Below, piece after piece: positions 35,847 through 43,171 of a DNA stretch of 64,000 bases (positions are counted from its first letter, which is position 1; every line of letters begins with the position of its first letter). The notes under the pieces were generated by a model. The model was not told the DNA's origin and made no database searches. It worked only from the letters and a program-made list of their open reading frames with translations. The stretch spans positions 2,232,001 through 2,296,000 of the forward strand of contig NZ_FNKU01000001.1 of NCBI RefSeq assembly GCF_900100365.1, read 5' to 3'. The stretch comes from Pseudomonas cannabina. Its GTDB lineage: Bacteria; Pseudomonadota; Gammaproteobacteria; Pseudomonadales; Pseudomonadaceae. The position numbers and the translations under genes were made by a program.

Positions 35847-36091
35847 ATGTTCTCCATGCCCCGGAAGGCCTCTTGAACTCGCGCTGACCATTCAGGCTTC
35901 GGGAACGAGTGCGCATAAAGGAAAGCAATCAGCTCGCCCGAGCCAAAACCGCCGCGACACCCACCAGTGACCATTGCCTCCTGGCCGCCATACATGTGGC
36001 AATAGACCTCATATGCACGCATGGTCACCGACTTAGGAGCGCGGGCCTTTCCCTTGCAGCTCGTCTGTACGGGATGAGTTTCGACTTCCAT
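35843..36091 (-). CDS. Phage protein of unknown function
   Basis: 82 residues with four Cys/His positions (TSCKGKARAPK, YCHMYGG, GGCRGGFGSGEL), a possible small zinc or nucleic-acid binding protein. Ends with ATGTGA coupling to the 44-residue gene. Confidence 0.6.
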   Translation of the reverse strand: MEVETHPVQTSCKGKARAPKSVTMRAYEVYCHMYGGQEAMVTGGCRGGFGSGELIAFLYAHSFPKPEWSARVQEAFRGMENM

Positions 36092-36137
36092 TGCTGACCC
36101 CGCGCCACAAAATGGCAGTGCCTGAATATGTGGCGCG

Positions 36138-36476
36138 TTACGGCGTCTGCCGCTCTACCGCCTCGTTGACCTTGTCGGCGGCCTTGCTGGCTGCCTCTGC
36201 CGCTTCGGTGGCCTTTCCGGCTGCGCCCTCAACCTTTACAGCTGCATCGGTCGCGGTCTTGGCCAGCTTGTTCAGGCGCATGTCGCGCTGCACGGTGGCC
36301 TCGTCATAACCACGGCGTACTTCGGCGACCTGGGCGCTATACCAGCTTGCCAGCGACCACTGAGAAGCACCGAAGCCCAGCGCGAACGAGCCAGTAACCA
36401 GCAGCGAGGCAATAACCCACACCTCGACTCGACGCCACCAACGGCGTGCAATGAAATCAATTGCGCATCTTTCCAT
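36138..36476 (-). CDS. Membrane-anchored coiled-coil protein
   Basis: 112 residues: basic N-terminus (FIARRWWRRVEV), one TM helix (WVIASLLVTGSFALGFGAS) and an Ala/Lys/Glu-rich helix to the end. Together with the next gene upstream it could form the phage's holin-like or membrane module, but the topology also fits a moron. Confidence 0.65.
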   Translation of the reverse strand: MERCAIDFIARRWWRRVEVWVIASLLVTGSFALGFGASQWSLASWYSAQVAEVRRGYDEATVQRDMRLNKLAKTATDAAVKVEGAAGKATEAAEAASKAADKVNEAVERQTP

Positions 36477-36847
36477 CAGTTGAGCCCTCCCAACTTGGTG
36501 CGCAGGCGGGCAATCTCTGCGCTCTGCGATGTGACCTTGTCAGTGAGTTGAGTGATCTGGCTGGTCAGGGCTTCGATCTTCCCCTCCATCCGACCGACAG
36601 CAGCAGCGAGTTCGTTGCGCTCTTTAGCGAACTGATCAGATCGGGCCTCGGCCTCTTTGCGAGCCAGGCGCTCAGAGTCGAGCAGTTCGTTGAGCCGTCG
36701 GACGGTGCCGATATCGGCGTTGTCCATAGCGCGGTCGGTCGCGTCCCTGGAGAGGAATTTCCTCAACCACAGGAAGCCACCCAGCAGGATTGTGCCCGTA
36801 CCGCCCAGCTAGGTAGCTGTGCCTGGGCCGAGGTCGGTTGGGTCCAT
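36476..36847 (-). pseudogene. Small membrane/coiled-coil protein with amber at codon 13
   Basis: A strong GGAGTAAAG precedes ATG 36847; the frame reads MDPTDLGPGTAT, TAG (36811-36809), then LGGTGTILLGGFLWLRKFLS and a coiled coil to 36476 (124 codons). The TAG falls at the edge of the TM helix, where Trp would fit. A downstream ATG at 36766 would give only the soluble coiled coil of 96 residues. Holin-like role possible before mutation. Confidence 0.75.
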
Positions 36848-36861
36848 CTTTACTCCGGAAT

Positions 36862-36883
36862 AAAAAGGGCCGTCAGGGCGGCC
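36862..36883 (-). terminator. Hairpin with U-tract before the membrane gene
   Basis: Minus strand: GGCCG-6 nt-CGGCC, then CTTTTTATT and the GGAGTAAAG ribosome site of the gene at 36847. Fifth member of the terminator/RBS pattern. Confidence 0.6.
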
Positions 36884-36954
36884 AATGAGGAACGAGGTAC
36901 GAATGAGGCCCTCGCTGAACTTGGCGATCAGAGGTTCCGAGGGGTTTGGGTAAC

Positions 36955-37030
36955 TGGTTGCGAGGGGTGGATTCGAACCACCGACCTTCGGGATATGAGC
37001 CCGACGAGCTGACCGCTGCTCCACCACGCA
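36955..37030 (-). tRNA. Phage tRNA-Met(CAT), initiator-like
   Basis: 76 nt with encoded CCA. D-stem GAGC/GCTC, anticodon stem TCGGG/CCCGA with loop CTCATAT (anticodon CAT), T-stem GGTGG/CCACC with TTCGAAT. The three G-C pairs of the anticodon stem and the D/anticodon sequence are those of bacterial initiator tRNA. The acceptor stem TGCGTGG/CCTCGCA has one T-T mismatch, and position 1-72 is a weak T-A pair. Lies at the start of the late operon. Confidence 0.85.
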
Positions 37031-37042
37031 AATTTCAGGCAC

Positions 37043-37074
37043 AAAAAAAGCCCGACGGTTAAGCCGGGCTTTTT
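37043..37074 (-). terminator. Bidirectional terminator between the Q-like gene and the tRNA
   Basis: AGCCCG/CGGGCT stem with an A-tract on the left and a T-tract on the right, so it can stop transcripts in either direction. Separates early from late genes; a Q-type antiterminator would be needed to read through. Confidence 0.75.
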
Positions 37075-37116
37075 GTGGTCAATCCCCTATGTGCGCAGGA
37101 ATGACAGGATGGGTGA

Positions 37117-37146
37117 ATAATGCGACATGGCGACATGACATTGCAA
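37117..37146 (-). promoter_or_regulatory. Candidate late promoter
   Basis: Minus strand: TTGCAA (37146-37141), 18-bp spacer, CATTAT (37122-37117). The spacer holds a near repeat CATGTCGCCATGTCGC. It lies right after the Q-like gene and ahead of the terminator and tRNA, where lambda has PR'. Weak evidence by sequence alone. Confidence 0.35.
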
Positions 37147-37165
37147 GCACTTTTGAGGGACTATT

Positions 37166-37849
37166 TCAGGCCGCCTCGTTTTCCAGCACTCCAGCCACCT
37201 CAAGCAGGTGCTGAGCCTCTGTCAGCGCCTCGTTTACAATGCCTTCCAGTCCATCCCTGATTGCCTTGTTCCAGCGCTGATAAGTCCGCTCGGTCAGGCC
37301 CTGGCTGTCCCAACTGGTCATGTCGTAGTTGGACGCAGCCAGCACGATCATTTCACCCGATCGCGTTTCGGCGATTGACCTGGCGTGTCGGTTGGCGCGC
37401 TCTGTTGAGTCCTGTGCTGCCTTGTTTCGCCAATCCCACTTACCGGTGCCCTCCTCGTCGGTACGCGACTCTGGTGCGGCAACCTCGCGCACCTGGCGCT
37501 GGATACCCTTCGACTGCTGTGGCACTGCCCAGACCAGAACCGCTTGCTGGGTGAACCGCTGGGGTGCTGAACTCTTCACCACAGCAACCAGCCGACCGAT
37601 CGAATCGATCTTGCGCCCCTTGTGGGTGCTGTACTTGGCCACCAGTGCGTTCCACTGACGCGGGCTGAGCTGTGCGTGCAACAGCTTGTGCACGATGCAG
37701 TCAGCCAGCAATGCAGCCTCCTTGCCGACGATCTCGCCCTTCTGCTTGGCGCATTGGACCTTGGGTTCAAAATCGCACCCGCCCGCCGAATTGATGGTCT
37801 CCGCGGCCAGAGCCCGGACCACTGCTGCTACAACGTTCCGATACATCAT
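37166..37849 (-). CDS. Possible late regulator (Q-like position)
   Basis: 227 residues, MMYRNVVAAVVRALAAETIN... with LSPRQWNALVAKYSTHKGRK in the middle and a C-terminal helix-turn-helix-like part (LTERTYQRWNKAIRDGLEG). It is the last gene of the early operon, overlaps ninG by ATGA and precedes the early/late terminator, exactly where antiterminator Q sits. The family is not recognised from sequence, so Q function is inferred from place. Confidence 0.55.
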   Translation of the reverse strand: MMYRNVVAAVVRALAAETINSAGGCDFEPKVQCAKQKGEIVGKEAALLADCIVHKLLHAQLSPRQWNALVAKYSTHKGRKIDSIGRLVAVVKSSAPQRFTQQAVLVWAVPQQSKGIQRQVREVAAPESRTDEEGTGKWDWRNKAAQDSTERANRHARSIAETRSGEMIVLAASNYDMTSWDSQGLTERTYQRWNKAIRDGLEGIVNEALTEAQHLLEVAGVLENEAA

Positions 37850-38442
37850 GCCGCTTCTCCTTTCTTCAATTCTCTGGTCAGTGCCCGGTACTTGGCTGTC
37901 AGGGCTTTCAGTTCTTCGATGGTGTACTTCTGGGGCTCATGCGGTCCTTCGAGCCATTCCACATTCGCAATGCCGATGCGACGTACAAGCTCGGCCCGGT
38001 AATTCACCAGATCGCCGGACTTGTGCGTGTTGCACGGAGCGCACTGCCTCCACACGTTGAGCGGTTCGAATCTCAGGGCCGGGTGCCCACCGACGGACCG
38101 GTAGTGCCCAGCGTGCCACTGACCGTTGTGATGCCGTCCGCAGCTCACGCATGGCTCGCCCATGTCACGATGACGGACCCACTCGTTGAAAGCTTGCTGG
38201 GTATCCTTCATGTGTTCGCTGCGGGACTTCAGCTTCTCCTTGCGAACCTTGATCTCGGAGCGTTCAGCCTGGACCAGCGCCTTGCGGGCCTTGGCCTGAT
38301 TCCTCGGCGCGTCTTTGATTGCGCAGGCAGGGCTGCATACGGCCTGCCCGAGCTTCTGCGGGACGAATGAGGCCCCGCACTCAGGTACGCGGCATTTCTT
38401 CGCCCGTGGAGCTTTTGCGGGGCTTGGGGCTGAACGTTTCAA
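37846..38442 (-). CDS. ninG: NinG recombination protein
   Basis: 198 residues. The Cys-rich N-terminus (CRVPECGASFVP, VCSPACAIKD), the helical middle and the C-terminal zinc region (CVSCGRHHNGQWHAGHYRSV, CAPCNTHKSGD) are diagnostic of NinG/Rap. I start at TTG 38442: GGAGGG lies 6 nt upstream and the TTG overlaps the ninB stop as TTGA. Acts in phage recombination. Confidence 0.88.
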   Translation of the reverse strand: MKRSAPSPAKAPRAKKCRVPECGASFVPQKLGQAVCSPACAIKDAPRNQAKARKALVQAERSEIKVRKEKLKSRSEHMKDTQQAFNEWVRHRDMGEPCVSCGRHHNGQWHAGHYRSVGGHPALRFEPLNVWRQCAPCNTHKSGDLVNYRAELVRRIGIANVEWLEGPHEPQKYTIEELKALTAKYRALTRELKKGEAA

Positions 38443-38855
38443 TATCTGCCCTCCCACAAATCTTTCTGGCTCCACCGAACATCGTGCTCAGCGCCAAACG
38501 CGGCGATCCATTCCAGCAGGCTTGCGCACTGCGCAACGGTTAGCTTGCTTGTGCGCTCGTACACGACGTCAAAGCCGTGGCCGTCTACCGCTGGTATCAG
38601 TTGCGGCTGATCGCCAGCCTCACGAAGCCACGCAGCGGTCAGCAGGCGTTTCCAGATGAGCACGTCCCACTTTCGTCCTGCGTGCTCGACCTGATTGGCG
38701 ATATCGGTCAGCGAGGCGTGGAGTTTCTTGTTCTGCTCCCCGCTTCGGTCCTGATCCTTGATCACGATCTTTTTCGGCTTGGTGAAGTCGGTGCCGTGGA
38801 GGATTCCGAGCAGCCGGCTGGTGTCGTCGAGGCTACGCATGATCATTTCAGTCAT
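38439..38855 (-). CDS. ninB: NinB recombination mediator
   Basis: 138 residues from ATG 38855. NKKLHASLTDIANQVEHAGR, WDVLIWKRLLTAAWLREAG and the end ERTSKLTVAQCASLLEWIAA are the NinB pattern. NinB binds ssDNA and replaces RecFOR functions in lambda. Confidence 0.88.
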   Translation of the reverse strand: MTEMIMRSLDDTSRLLGILHGTDFTKPKKIVIKDQDRSGEQNKKLHASLTDIANQVEHAGRKWDVLIWKRLLTAAWLREAGDQPQLIPAVDGHGFDVVYERTSKLTVAQCASLLEWIAAFGAEHDVRWSQKDLWEGRY

Positions 38856-38949
38856 GAACCACCCCCAAGAACGAATACGCTTCACGGCCGTTATGCAGAA
38901 CCTTGGCGGTGTTGAGCAGGGTTAGGAGTTGCTCCCAGGTGAGGATCAT
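38848..38949 (-). CDS. 33-residue phage protein
   Basis: ATG 38949 overlaps the preceding stop (ATGA), and its own stop overlaps the start of ninB by 8 bp. MILTWEQLLTLLNTAKVLHN and on; Shine-Dalgarno is inside the upstream gene. The double overlap in a chain of overlapping genes supports it. Function unknown. Confidence 0.55.
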   Translation of the reverse strand: MILTWEQLLTLLNTAKVLHNGREAYSFLGVVHD

Positions 38950-39590
38950 TGGGTGGCCTCCTTGCTCATTTCCAAAGCCACTTCTAGAGCTTCTGATACT
39001 TGCTCGCCGAGATGCCCCTCTCCACTTAACTCGTGCTCACAACCATCGCCGTCCAAAAGCGATACCCAACCAGCATGGCGCTCTACGGATACGTCGATGC
39101 TCCATGAGTCCGGCAGCTCACCTGCAGCCCGCTGGAGATTTGTGTGAAGGGAAGCATCCTTGCGCAGCGCCTCGCACTCGGCCTTGAGCTGCTTGTCAGC
39201 TTCATGGGCGAGCCTCAGCATTTCGCTTTGTCGCTCTACTTGGCCCTTCCACATGTCGCGGTTACGCTTGAGCTGATCGCACTCAGCCCTCAACTCAGCA
39301 TTCACCCGCTCGTAAGCTTCGTAGCCGGTCTTGAGGCCTGCGTTCTCGGCTTTTAGGTCGCGCATCTCGCGCGCTTCAGTCTGCTTGTGCATCTGGTACA
39401 GGCCGCGCAATGCTTCGTTGTCGCTGCACAGTTCCAGCAGCACGGCAGGCGTGGCGAACTCGTACAGTTCAACCAGCATGCCCTCAGCCGTGTACATGCG
39501 CTCGGTGTCGATATTCAGATCCGACCACTCTGCACCACCTGATTTTGCGGCTTTAGCCAGCGCTTCCAGCTTTTCGATATCGACGGTCAT
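38946..39590 (-). CDS. Ead/Ea22-like coiled-coil protein
   Basis: 214 residues from ATG 39590 (GGAGG at 6 nt). N-terminal Ead/Ea22-type segment (IEKLEALAKAAKSGGAEWSD, ERMYTAEGMLVELYEFATPA), then a long coiled coil with Glu/Arg/Lys heptads (about 75-160) and a small C-terminal part. Accessory early gene. Confidence 0.7.
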   Translation of the reverse strand: MTVDIEKLEALAKAAKSGGAEWSDLNIDTERMYTAEGMLVELYEFATPAVLLELCSDNEALRGLYQMHKQTEAREMRDLKAENAGLKTGYEAYERVNAELRAECDQLKRNRDMWKGQVERQSEMLRLAHEADKQLKAECEALRKDASLHTNLQRAAGELPDSWSIDVSVERHAGWVSLLDGDGCEHELSGEGHLGEQVSEALEVALEMSKEATQ

Positions 39591-39823
39591 ACCGAAGCCT
39601 CCATTACCACAATAGGGTCGTACCACTCGGCGCAGAACAGGACACGGGCGCGCTTGAAATCGCCGACCATGTTTTGAGCGGCAGCACCCTGAGCGCGATG
39701 CTTGTCCTTGAAATCTCCGCCGACCTGAGTCCAGCGGCGCTCGAACAGGCGGCGCACCTGGGCGATATAAATGCCCTTCGGCGCGTGGATATGCAGCACT
39801 ACTCCGTTAGGAAGGATGCTCAT
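39587..39823 (-). CDS. Phage protein of unknown function
   Basis: 78 residues (MSILPNGVVLHIHAPKGIYI..., ending WYDPIVVMEASV), linked by ATGA overlaps on both sides. Basic centre. No family recognised. Confidence 0.6.
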   Translation of the reverse strand: MSILPNGVVLHIHAPKGIYIAQVRRLFERRWTQVGGDFKDKHRAQGAAAQNMVGDFKRARVLFCAEWYDPIVVMEASV

Positions 39824-40008
39824 GCCAGTCTCTCCGCTGATTCCGCGATCAATGCTATGCGCTCAAGGCGCTGCTGGGCCTGACTGTTCAGGTTCATGCC
39901 GTCTGCCTCGTCTACCACTGGCATGCATACGAATCGGATGCCGGCCTTGGTGTAGGTGTTGGCCAGTTCGAGCGCCTGGCGCAGTTGTGCTGGTTTGGCG
40001 CGGTTCAT
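39820..40008 (-). CDS. Phage protein of unknown function
   Basis: 62 residues from ATG 40008, which overlaps the upstream stop (ATGA). MNRAKPAQLRQALELANTYT is helical; later DLN/LNSQAQQRLERIALI. The longer frame back to 40179 is a shadow of the small membrane gene. Confidence 0.6.
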   Translation of the reverse strand: MNRAKPAQLRQALELANTYTKAGIRFVCMPVVDEADGMNLNSQAQQRLERIALIAESAERLA

Positions 40009-40160
40009 GGCTTCACCATCCGGCAGACCAGCTGCATGTCGTTGAATTGAGCGTGGAACTGGCGGGCCTTGTCTCGCTGCTCGAACGTGAACTGCAGCAG
40101 GATGAACATCGCCCAGAAGCCGATACCGAATACCCAAAGCATTAGTCTTTCCGTTTTCAT
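40005..40160 (-). CDS. Small membrane protein
   Basis: 51 residues: MKTERLMLWVFGIGFWAMFI then LLQFTFEQRDK and a basic tail; one TM helix. Starts inside the stop of the P-like gene (ATGA), with GGAGGG upstream at a somewhat long spacing. A small inner-membrane early protein of unknown role. Confidence 0.62.
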   Translation of the reverse strand: MKTERLMLWVFGIGFWAMFILLQFTFEQRDKARQFHAQFNDMQLVCRMVKP

Positions 40161-40888
40161 TGCCCCGCCCTCCTGCCAATTCTCGCCAACAGCAGAGCGC
40201 GCGCTGAGGCTGCGTCTACCGGGATTCCTTGTTGAATGATTCGTGCCTGTACCGCCTGCTCGGCCTGCTCTTCGGCGAGTTCCAGCTCGGTCTTCTGGCT
40301 GTCATGGCCAATGCCGGTCAGGATCTTTCCGTCCAGCGGCTGCCCGGACTGGGCGCGGCGGATCACGATCGTGTAGTTGTGGTCGAAGCGCTGGCGCAGG
40401 CCCTTGTCTTCCTGCTTGGCTGAACGCAGGTCGAACAGGCCAGTGGCAATGGCCGCGATCTTCACGCCTTCGTGGCTGTACAAGCCCATCAATGCCTCCA
40501 TCCATGCGTCAGCGCTCGCTGGCAGGCCAAACGCCTCTGGCCCAGGCGTACACCAGCCTATGAACTGGCCGACGCTTGGAGCGAATGGTGAGCCGCTCTT
40601 GCGGCACTGCTCGATTCCGAAACGGATCTGCTCAAGCGTGCGGATGCCAGCGGCCATGAAGCCCATCGTCCAGTTGCGCATTGCGGCAGCCTTGGCCTTA
40701 TCGTCCGGCCATGCCTGTTTGTGCGCCGGGAATATGGCCTGCAGTTGGCGGAACAGGCGCTCAACGACTTCGCCAGTGGCGTCATCCACAACGCCCAGCT
40801 GCGTGCCGGCCTGCGCCGGGGCCTGATAAGGGGCGGCGGTGCCCAGCGCCCGTGCAGCACCGGGGATCATCTGAGTGACGTCCTTCAT
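40157..40888 (-). CDS. Replication protein P-like
   Basis: 243 residues with the lambda P pattern (FRQLQAIFPAHKQAWPDDKA, AMRNWTMGFMAAGIRTLEQI, SGSPFAPSVGQFIGWC). P proteins load the host DnaB helicase at the phage origin. It follows the O-like gene with an ATGA overlap. Confidence 0.8.
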   Translation of the reverse strand: MKDVTQMIPGAARALGTAAPYQAPAQAGTQLGVVDDATGEVVERLFRQLQAIFPAHKQAWPDDKAKAAAMRNWTMGFMAAGIRTLEQIRFGIEQCRKSGSPFAPSVGQFIGWCTPGPEAFGLPASADAWMEALMGLYSHEGVKIAAIATGLFDLRSAKQEDKGLRQRFDHNYTIVIRRAQSGQPLDGKILTGIGHDSQKTELELAEEQAEQAVQARIIQQGIPVDAASARALLLARIGRRAGQ

Positions 40889-41598
40889 AGGTCGTCACTC
40901 GTATCGGTGCGCCACGACTTGTCGTAGAAGTCAGGGCCGGTCTGACGCTGGGCAGACGCCTTGGTGCCCGGCAGGACCTTCTCAGGGAACAGGCCGGTCC
41001 AGCCGTTGCTGATGGACTGGTTGATCACTGCGTCAGCGTCGTGGTGGCCTGCAAGGGTCTTGGCTTGGCGTGCGCACGTAGTGGCGGTCAGGGTCTTGCG
41101 GATCTCCTTGCGGTGCTGACACCAGTCCGCCCATGCAGCGGAGCTGACATTGGCTGGCTTGGCAGTCATCGGGTCGAACTTCACAGCCTTCGCTTTTTTG
41201 CGAGAGGGAGCGTCAGCGACCGGCTCTTTTACTGGTTCAATGACTGGTTCAAAAGAGTGACTGGTTCTGGGGGCAGCTCCTGCCCCACCCCCTGGGTTAT
41301 CTCCTGCCCCAGGTAGGGCAGCTCCTGCCCCACTATTCAAAGAAAGATGGAAGAGATTCGACTGATTCAATTCACCCCTGCGACGGAACTCACGGCGCAG
41401 CAGTCCGCACCTTTCCAGCTCCCGGATGTGAACCTTCACAGTGGAACGACCGATCTCGCACTGATCAGCGATGTGTTGGTATGAAGGCCAGCATTCGCCC
41501 ATATCGTTAGCGTTGTCGGCCAGCTTGATCAGGACGAGCTTGCGCAATGGGTTGCCCACTCTGGTCTTCATGGCCTTGACCATCAGTTCCATGCTCAT
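40885..41598 (-). CDS. Replication initiator O-like (winged HTH)
   Basis: 237 residues from ATG 41598 (ATGA overlap). N-terminal winged helix: NPLRKLVLIKLADNANDMGE, CWPSYQHIADQCEIGRSTVK, then a Gly/Ala/Pro-rich linker encoded by the iteron repeats, and a C-terminal part (SSAAWADWCQHRKEIRKTLT) seen in phage replication proteins. As in lambda, the origin seems to lie within the gene. Confidence 0.8.
   Translation of the reverse strand: MSMELMVKAMKTRVGNPLRKLVLIKLADNANDMGECWPSYQHIADQCEIGRSTVKVHIRELERCGLLRREFRRRGELNQSNLFHLSLNSGAGAALPGAGDNPGGGAGAAPRTSHSFEPVIEPVKEPVADAPSRKKAKAVKFDPMTAKPANVSSAAWADWCQHRKEIRKTLTATTCARQAKTLAGHHDADAVINQSISNGWTGLFPEKVLPGTKASAQRQTGPDFYDKSWRTDTSDDL
41229..41337. other. Candidate phage replication origin (iterons in the O-like gene)
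   Basis: Three direct repeats with the core CTCCTGCCCCA (ends at 41269-41291, 41294-41315 and 41316-41337), two of them the palindrome-like GGGCAGCTCCTGCCCC. Beside them are three copies of ACTGGTTC (41231, 41243, 41260), the first two enclosed by CTCTTTT/AAAAGAG. An A-rich stretch (ATTCAAAGAAAGATGGAAGA) follows. Layout matches lambda ori. Confidence 0.6.
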
Positions 41599-42353
41599 TG
41601 CCGCAGCTCCAGCTGGTACTGAGCCCACAGGCCGGCAATCCAGGTGACTCCCTTGGCGGTGAATTTGGCTTGATTGAATGCATGGCCCGCGTCACTGGTT
41701 CCGGTCTTAACCTGGAAGCGGCCAGCGTCGACGTGGCTCTGGTAGGCCTGCCATTCGCCGCCCATGCGGTACATGATCCGGCGATCAAGCAGGAACTCTC
41801 GGAACCGGGCCTCATTAGCACCCAGCAGCTTTGCGGTTTGGCGGAAGCCCTTTAGGCCGGTGGACTCGACGTACTTGTCGACGAACTCGACCTTAGGCGC
41901 AGCGATGGCGAGGGCCTGATTGGCTGCCTGCTGGAGTTCGAACTGTTCCGCCCAGGCGCGCGCAGCTGCTGCGGGGTTGGAGAAGTCGGGTAGCGTGGCA
42001 ATGACGCGCGGGCCTTCAATGTCCTTCAGTTTTTGCAGGACAGATCGGCGCACCGCCTTGGACTCTCGCATCCCTACGAGCATGCATTGGTCAATGGTAA
42101 GGTCGTAGGAATCCATCGGCACGCGGGTTTGGGGGTGTGCAATTTTTTTGCACCTCCCCAGCTCTTCGCCGATCTCATCCTCGACCCTGGCGATGAACTG
42201 ATCATTGCGTACTTTTGATTCGCCTGCGGCTTCACGCTCACCATTTATGATTTCGCGCAGATCGATGCTGGACATCGTGCGCGCCACGTTTTGCGAAGGT
42301 GCAATTTCGTGGCGCGGACGGTCAGAGTTGACGACGTGTTGGGAAATGGGCAT
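41595..42353 (-). CDS. Rha/KilAC-type phage regulatory protein
   Basis: 252 residues. The C-terminal 120 residues (KFVDKYVESTGLKGFRQTAK-like region, LLGANEARFREFLLDRRIMY) are a KilAC antirepressor domain; the N-terminal part has a Rha-like look (DLTIDQCMLVGMRESKAVRR). Such proteins act as antirepressors or early regulators. First large gene downstream of cro. Confidence 0.78.
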   Translation of the reverse strand: MPISQHVVNSDRPRHEIAPSQNVARTMSSIDLREIINGEREAAGESKVRNDQFIARVEDEIGEELGRCKKIAHPQTRVPMDSYDLTIDQCMLVGMRESKAVRRSVLQKLKDIEGPRVIATLPDFSNPAAAARAWAEQFELQQAANQALAIAAPKVEFVDKYVESTGLKGFRQTAKLLGANEARFREFLLDRRIMYRMGGEWQAYQSHVDAGRFQVKTGTSDAGHAFNQAKFTAKGVTWIAGLWAQYQLELRQ

Positions 42354-42391
42354 TATTCGCTCCAGAACGTTGTGTTGAATGCAGTTGAAAG

Positions 42392-42417
42392 AGCCGGGAT
42401 TGCGCCCCGGCTTTTTT
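42392..42417 (+). terminator. Hairpin with T-tract in the gap before the KilAC gene
   Basis: AGCCGGG-6 nt-(C)CCCGGCT followed by TTTTTT, oriented to stop plus-strand transcripts; on the minus strand it would be a weaker terminator (CTTTCAA). The surrounding genes run on the minus strand, so it may act on antisense RNA or as a partial block in the early operon. Confidence 0.45.
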
Positions 42418-42440
42418 GTGCCTGCGATTTGGGGTTGCTG

Positions 42441-42644
42441 TTAGTCACGTTTGAGGCCCTCTTTAGGGGCTAATTGGTACACTTTCGCTTTCGGTCGCCC
42501 CATCTGAGACGGGCCTCCCATGGCCAAGAACTCAATGGCAATTGCCTCGAGTGCCTCGGCAATGCTCAGGCCCTTGCTCAATGCAAAGGCCGAAACCTGC
42601 CGTTTCGCACCATCACTCAGGTGCTCGTAATCAATTTCAGTCAC
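42441..42644 (-). CDS. Small early phage protein
   Basis: 67 residues, MTEIDYEHLSDGAKRQVSAF and on, helical with LSIAEALEAIAIEFLAMGG; ends in a basic tail. Could be a ribbon-helix-helix-like or regulatory protein; unassigned. Confidence 0.6.
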   Translation of the reverse strand: MTEIDYEHLSDGAKRQVSAFALSKGLSIAEALEAIAIEFLAMGGPSQMGRPKAKVYQLAPKEGLKRD

Positions 42645-42664
42645 CAGTCACCTCCAAAGGGCCT

Positions 42665-42865
42665 CTATGCGGCGCTAGACTTCTTGTCTTCCTTGCTCAG
42701 CGCTTCGATTGCCCCGTTTTCAACAGCCCACTCAATCATTTCGTAGAGATAGGTGGCGTGCTGCATCTCGGCCCGCTCGGCAGCGCGATGCAGGATTCGG
42801 TCAAGGGTTTTGTTGAAACGCACCTTCCGTGGTGTGTCGCGTTTGTGGGATTGATCGGCGTACAT
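42665..42865 (-). CDS. Small DNA-binding-like early protein
   Basis: 66 residues: RKVRFNKTLDRILHRAAERA has the look of an Arc/CopG ribbon-helix-helix strand and helix, followed by YLYEMIEWAVENGAI. GGAGAAA precedes the ATG. Possibly a second early repressor, just downstream of cro. Confidence 0.62.
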   Translation of the reverse strand: MYADQSHKRDTPRKVRFNKTLDRILHRAAERAEMQHATYLYEMIEWAVENGAIEALSKEDKKSSAA

Positions 42866-42893
42866 GTTTTTCTCCAGTGGCTGATGAATGGGT

Positions 42894-43118
42894 TTAAGCG
42901 GCGGTTAACGTTTCTGTTTCCGGGGGGAATGCGTCATCCAGAGCGCAAGCCGCGCCCAGCTGATTAAGCGCAAGGACAATAAGTCGCGCTTCGCTAAGGC
43001 CTGGGCTGCGAAGACCTGACTCGTAGTTCGCGAGACGTGATTGATTCCAGCCGAGCGCCCGACGCAGCGCTGCCTGGGTCACGCCAGCTTTCTCTCGGAT
43101 CATTCGGACGTGGTTCAT
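42894..43118 (-). CDS. Cro-like repressor
   Basis: 74 residues from ATG 43118, with GGAGGAAA upstream; the frame back to 43295 runs over the operators and is not used. XRE helix-turn-helix (VTQAALRRALGWNQSRLANY). Divergent from cI, with the operators between them. Confidence 0.85.
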   Translation of the reverse strand: MNHVRMIREKAGVTQAALRRALGWNQSRLANYESGLRSPGLSEARLIVLALNQLGAACALDDAFPPETETLTAA

Positions 43119-43142
43119 CGGGTTTCCTCCATAATTGACCGA

Positions 43143-43171
43143 AGGATAAACACGTATCGTGTTAAAGGCAA
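43143..43171 (-). promoter_or_regulatory. PR-like promoter of the cro operon
   Basis: Minus strand: TTGCCT (43171-43166), 17-bp spacer, TATCCT (43148-43143). The spacer contains the whole operator AACACGTATCGTGTT, so repressor binding would directly block polymerase. Confidence 0.65.

Noticed and set aside
8737..36847. TAG recoded as sense in this phage
   Set aside because: TAG ends at least the esterase (8737), the 44-residue gene (35712) and the gene at 43933, and no suppressor tRNA (CTA anticodon) is present; mutation is simpler.
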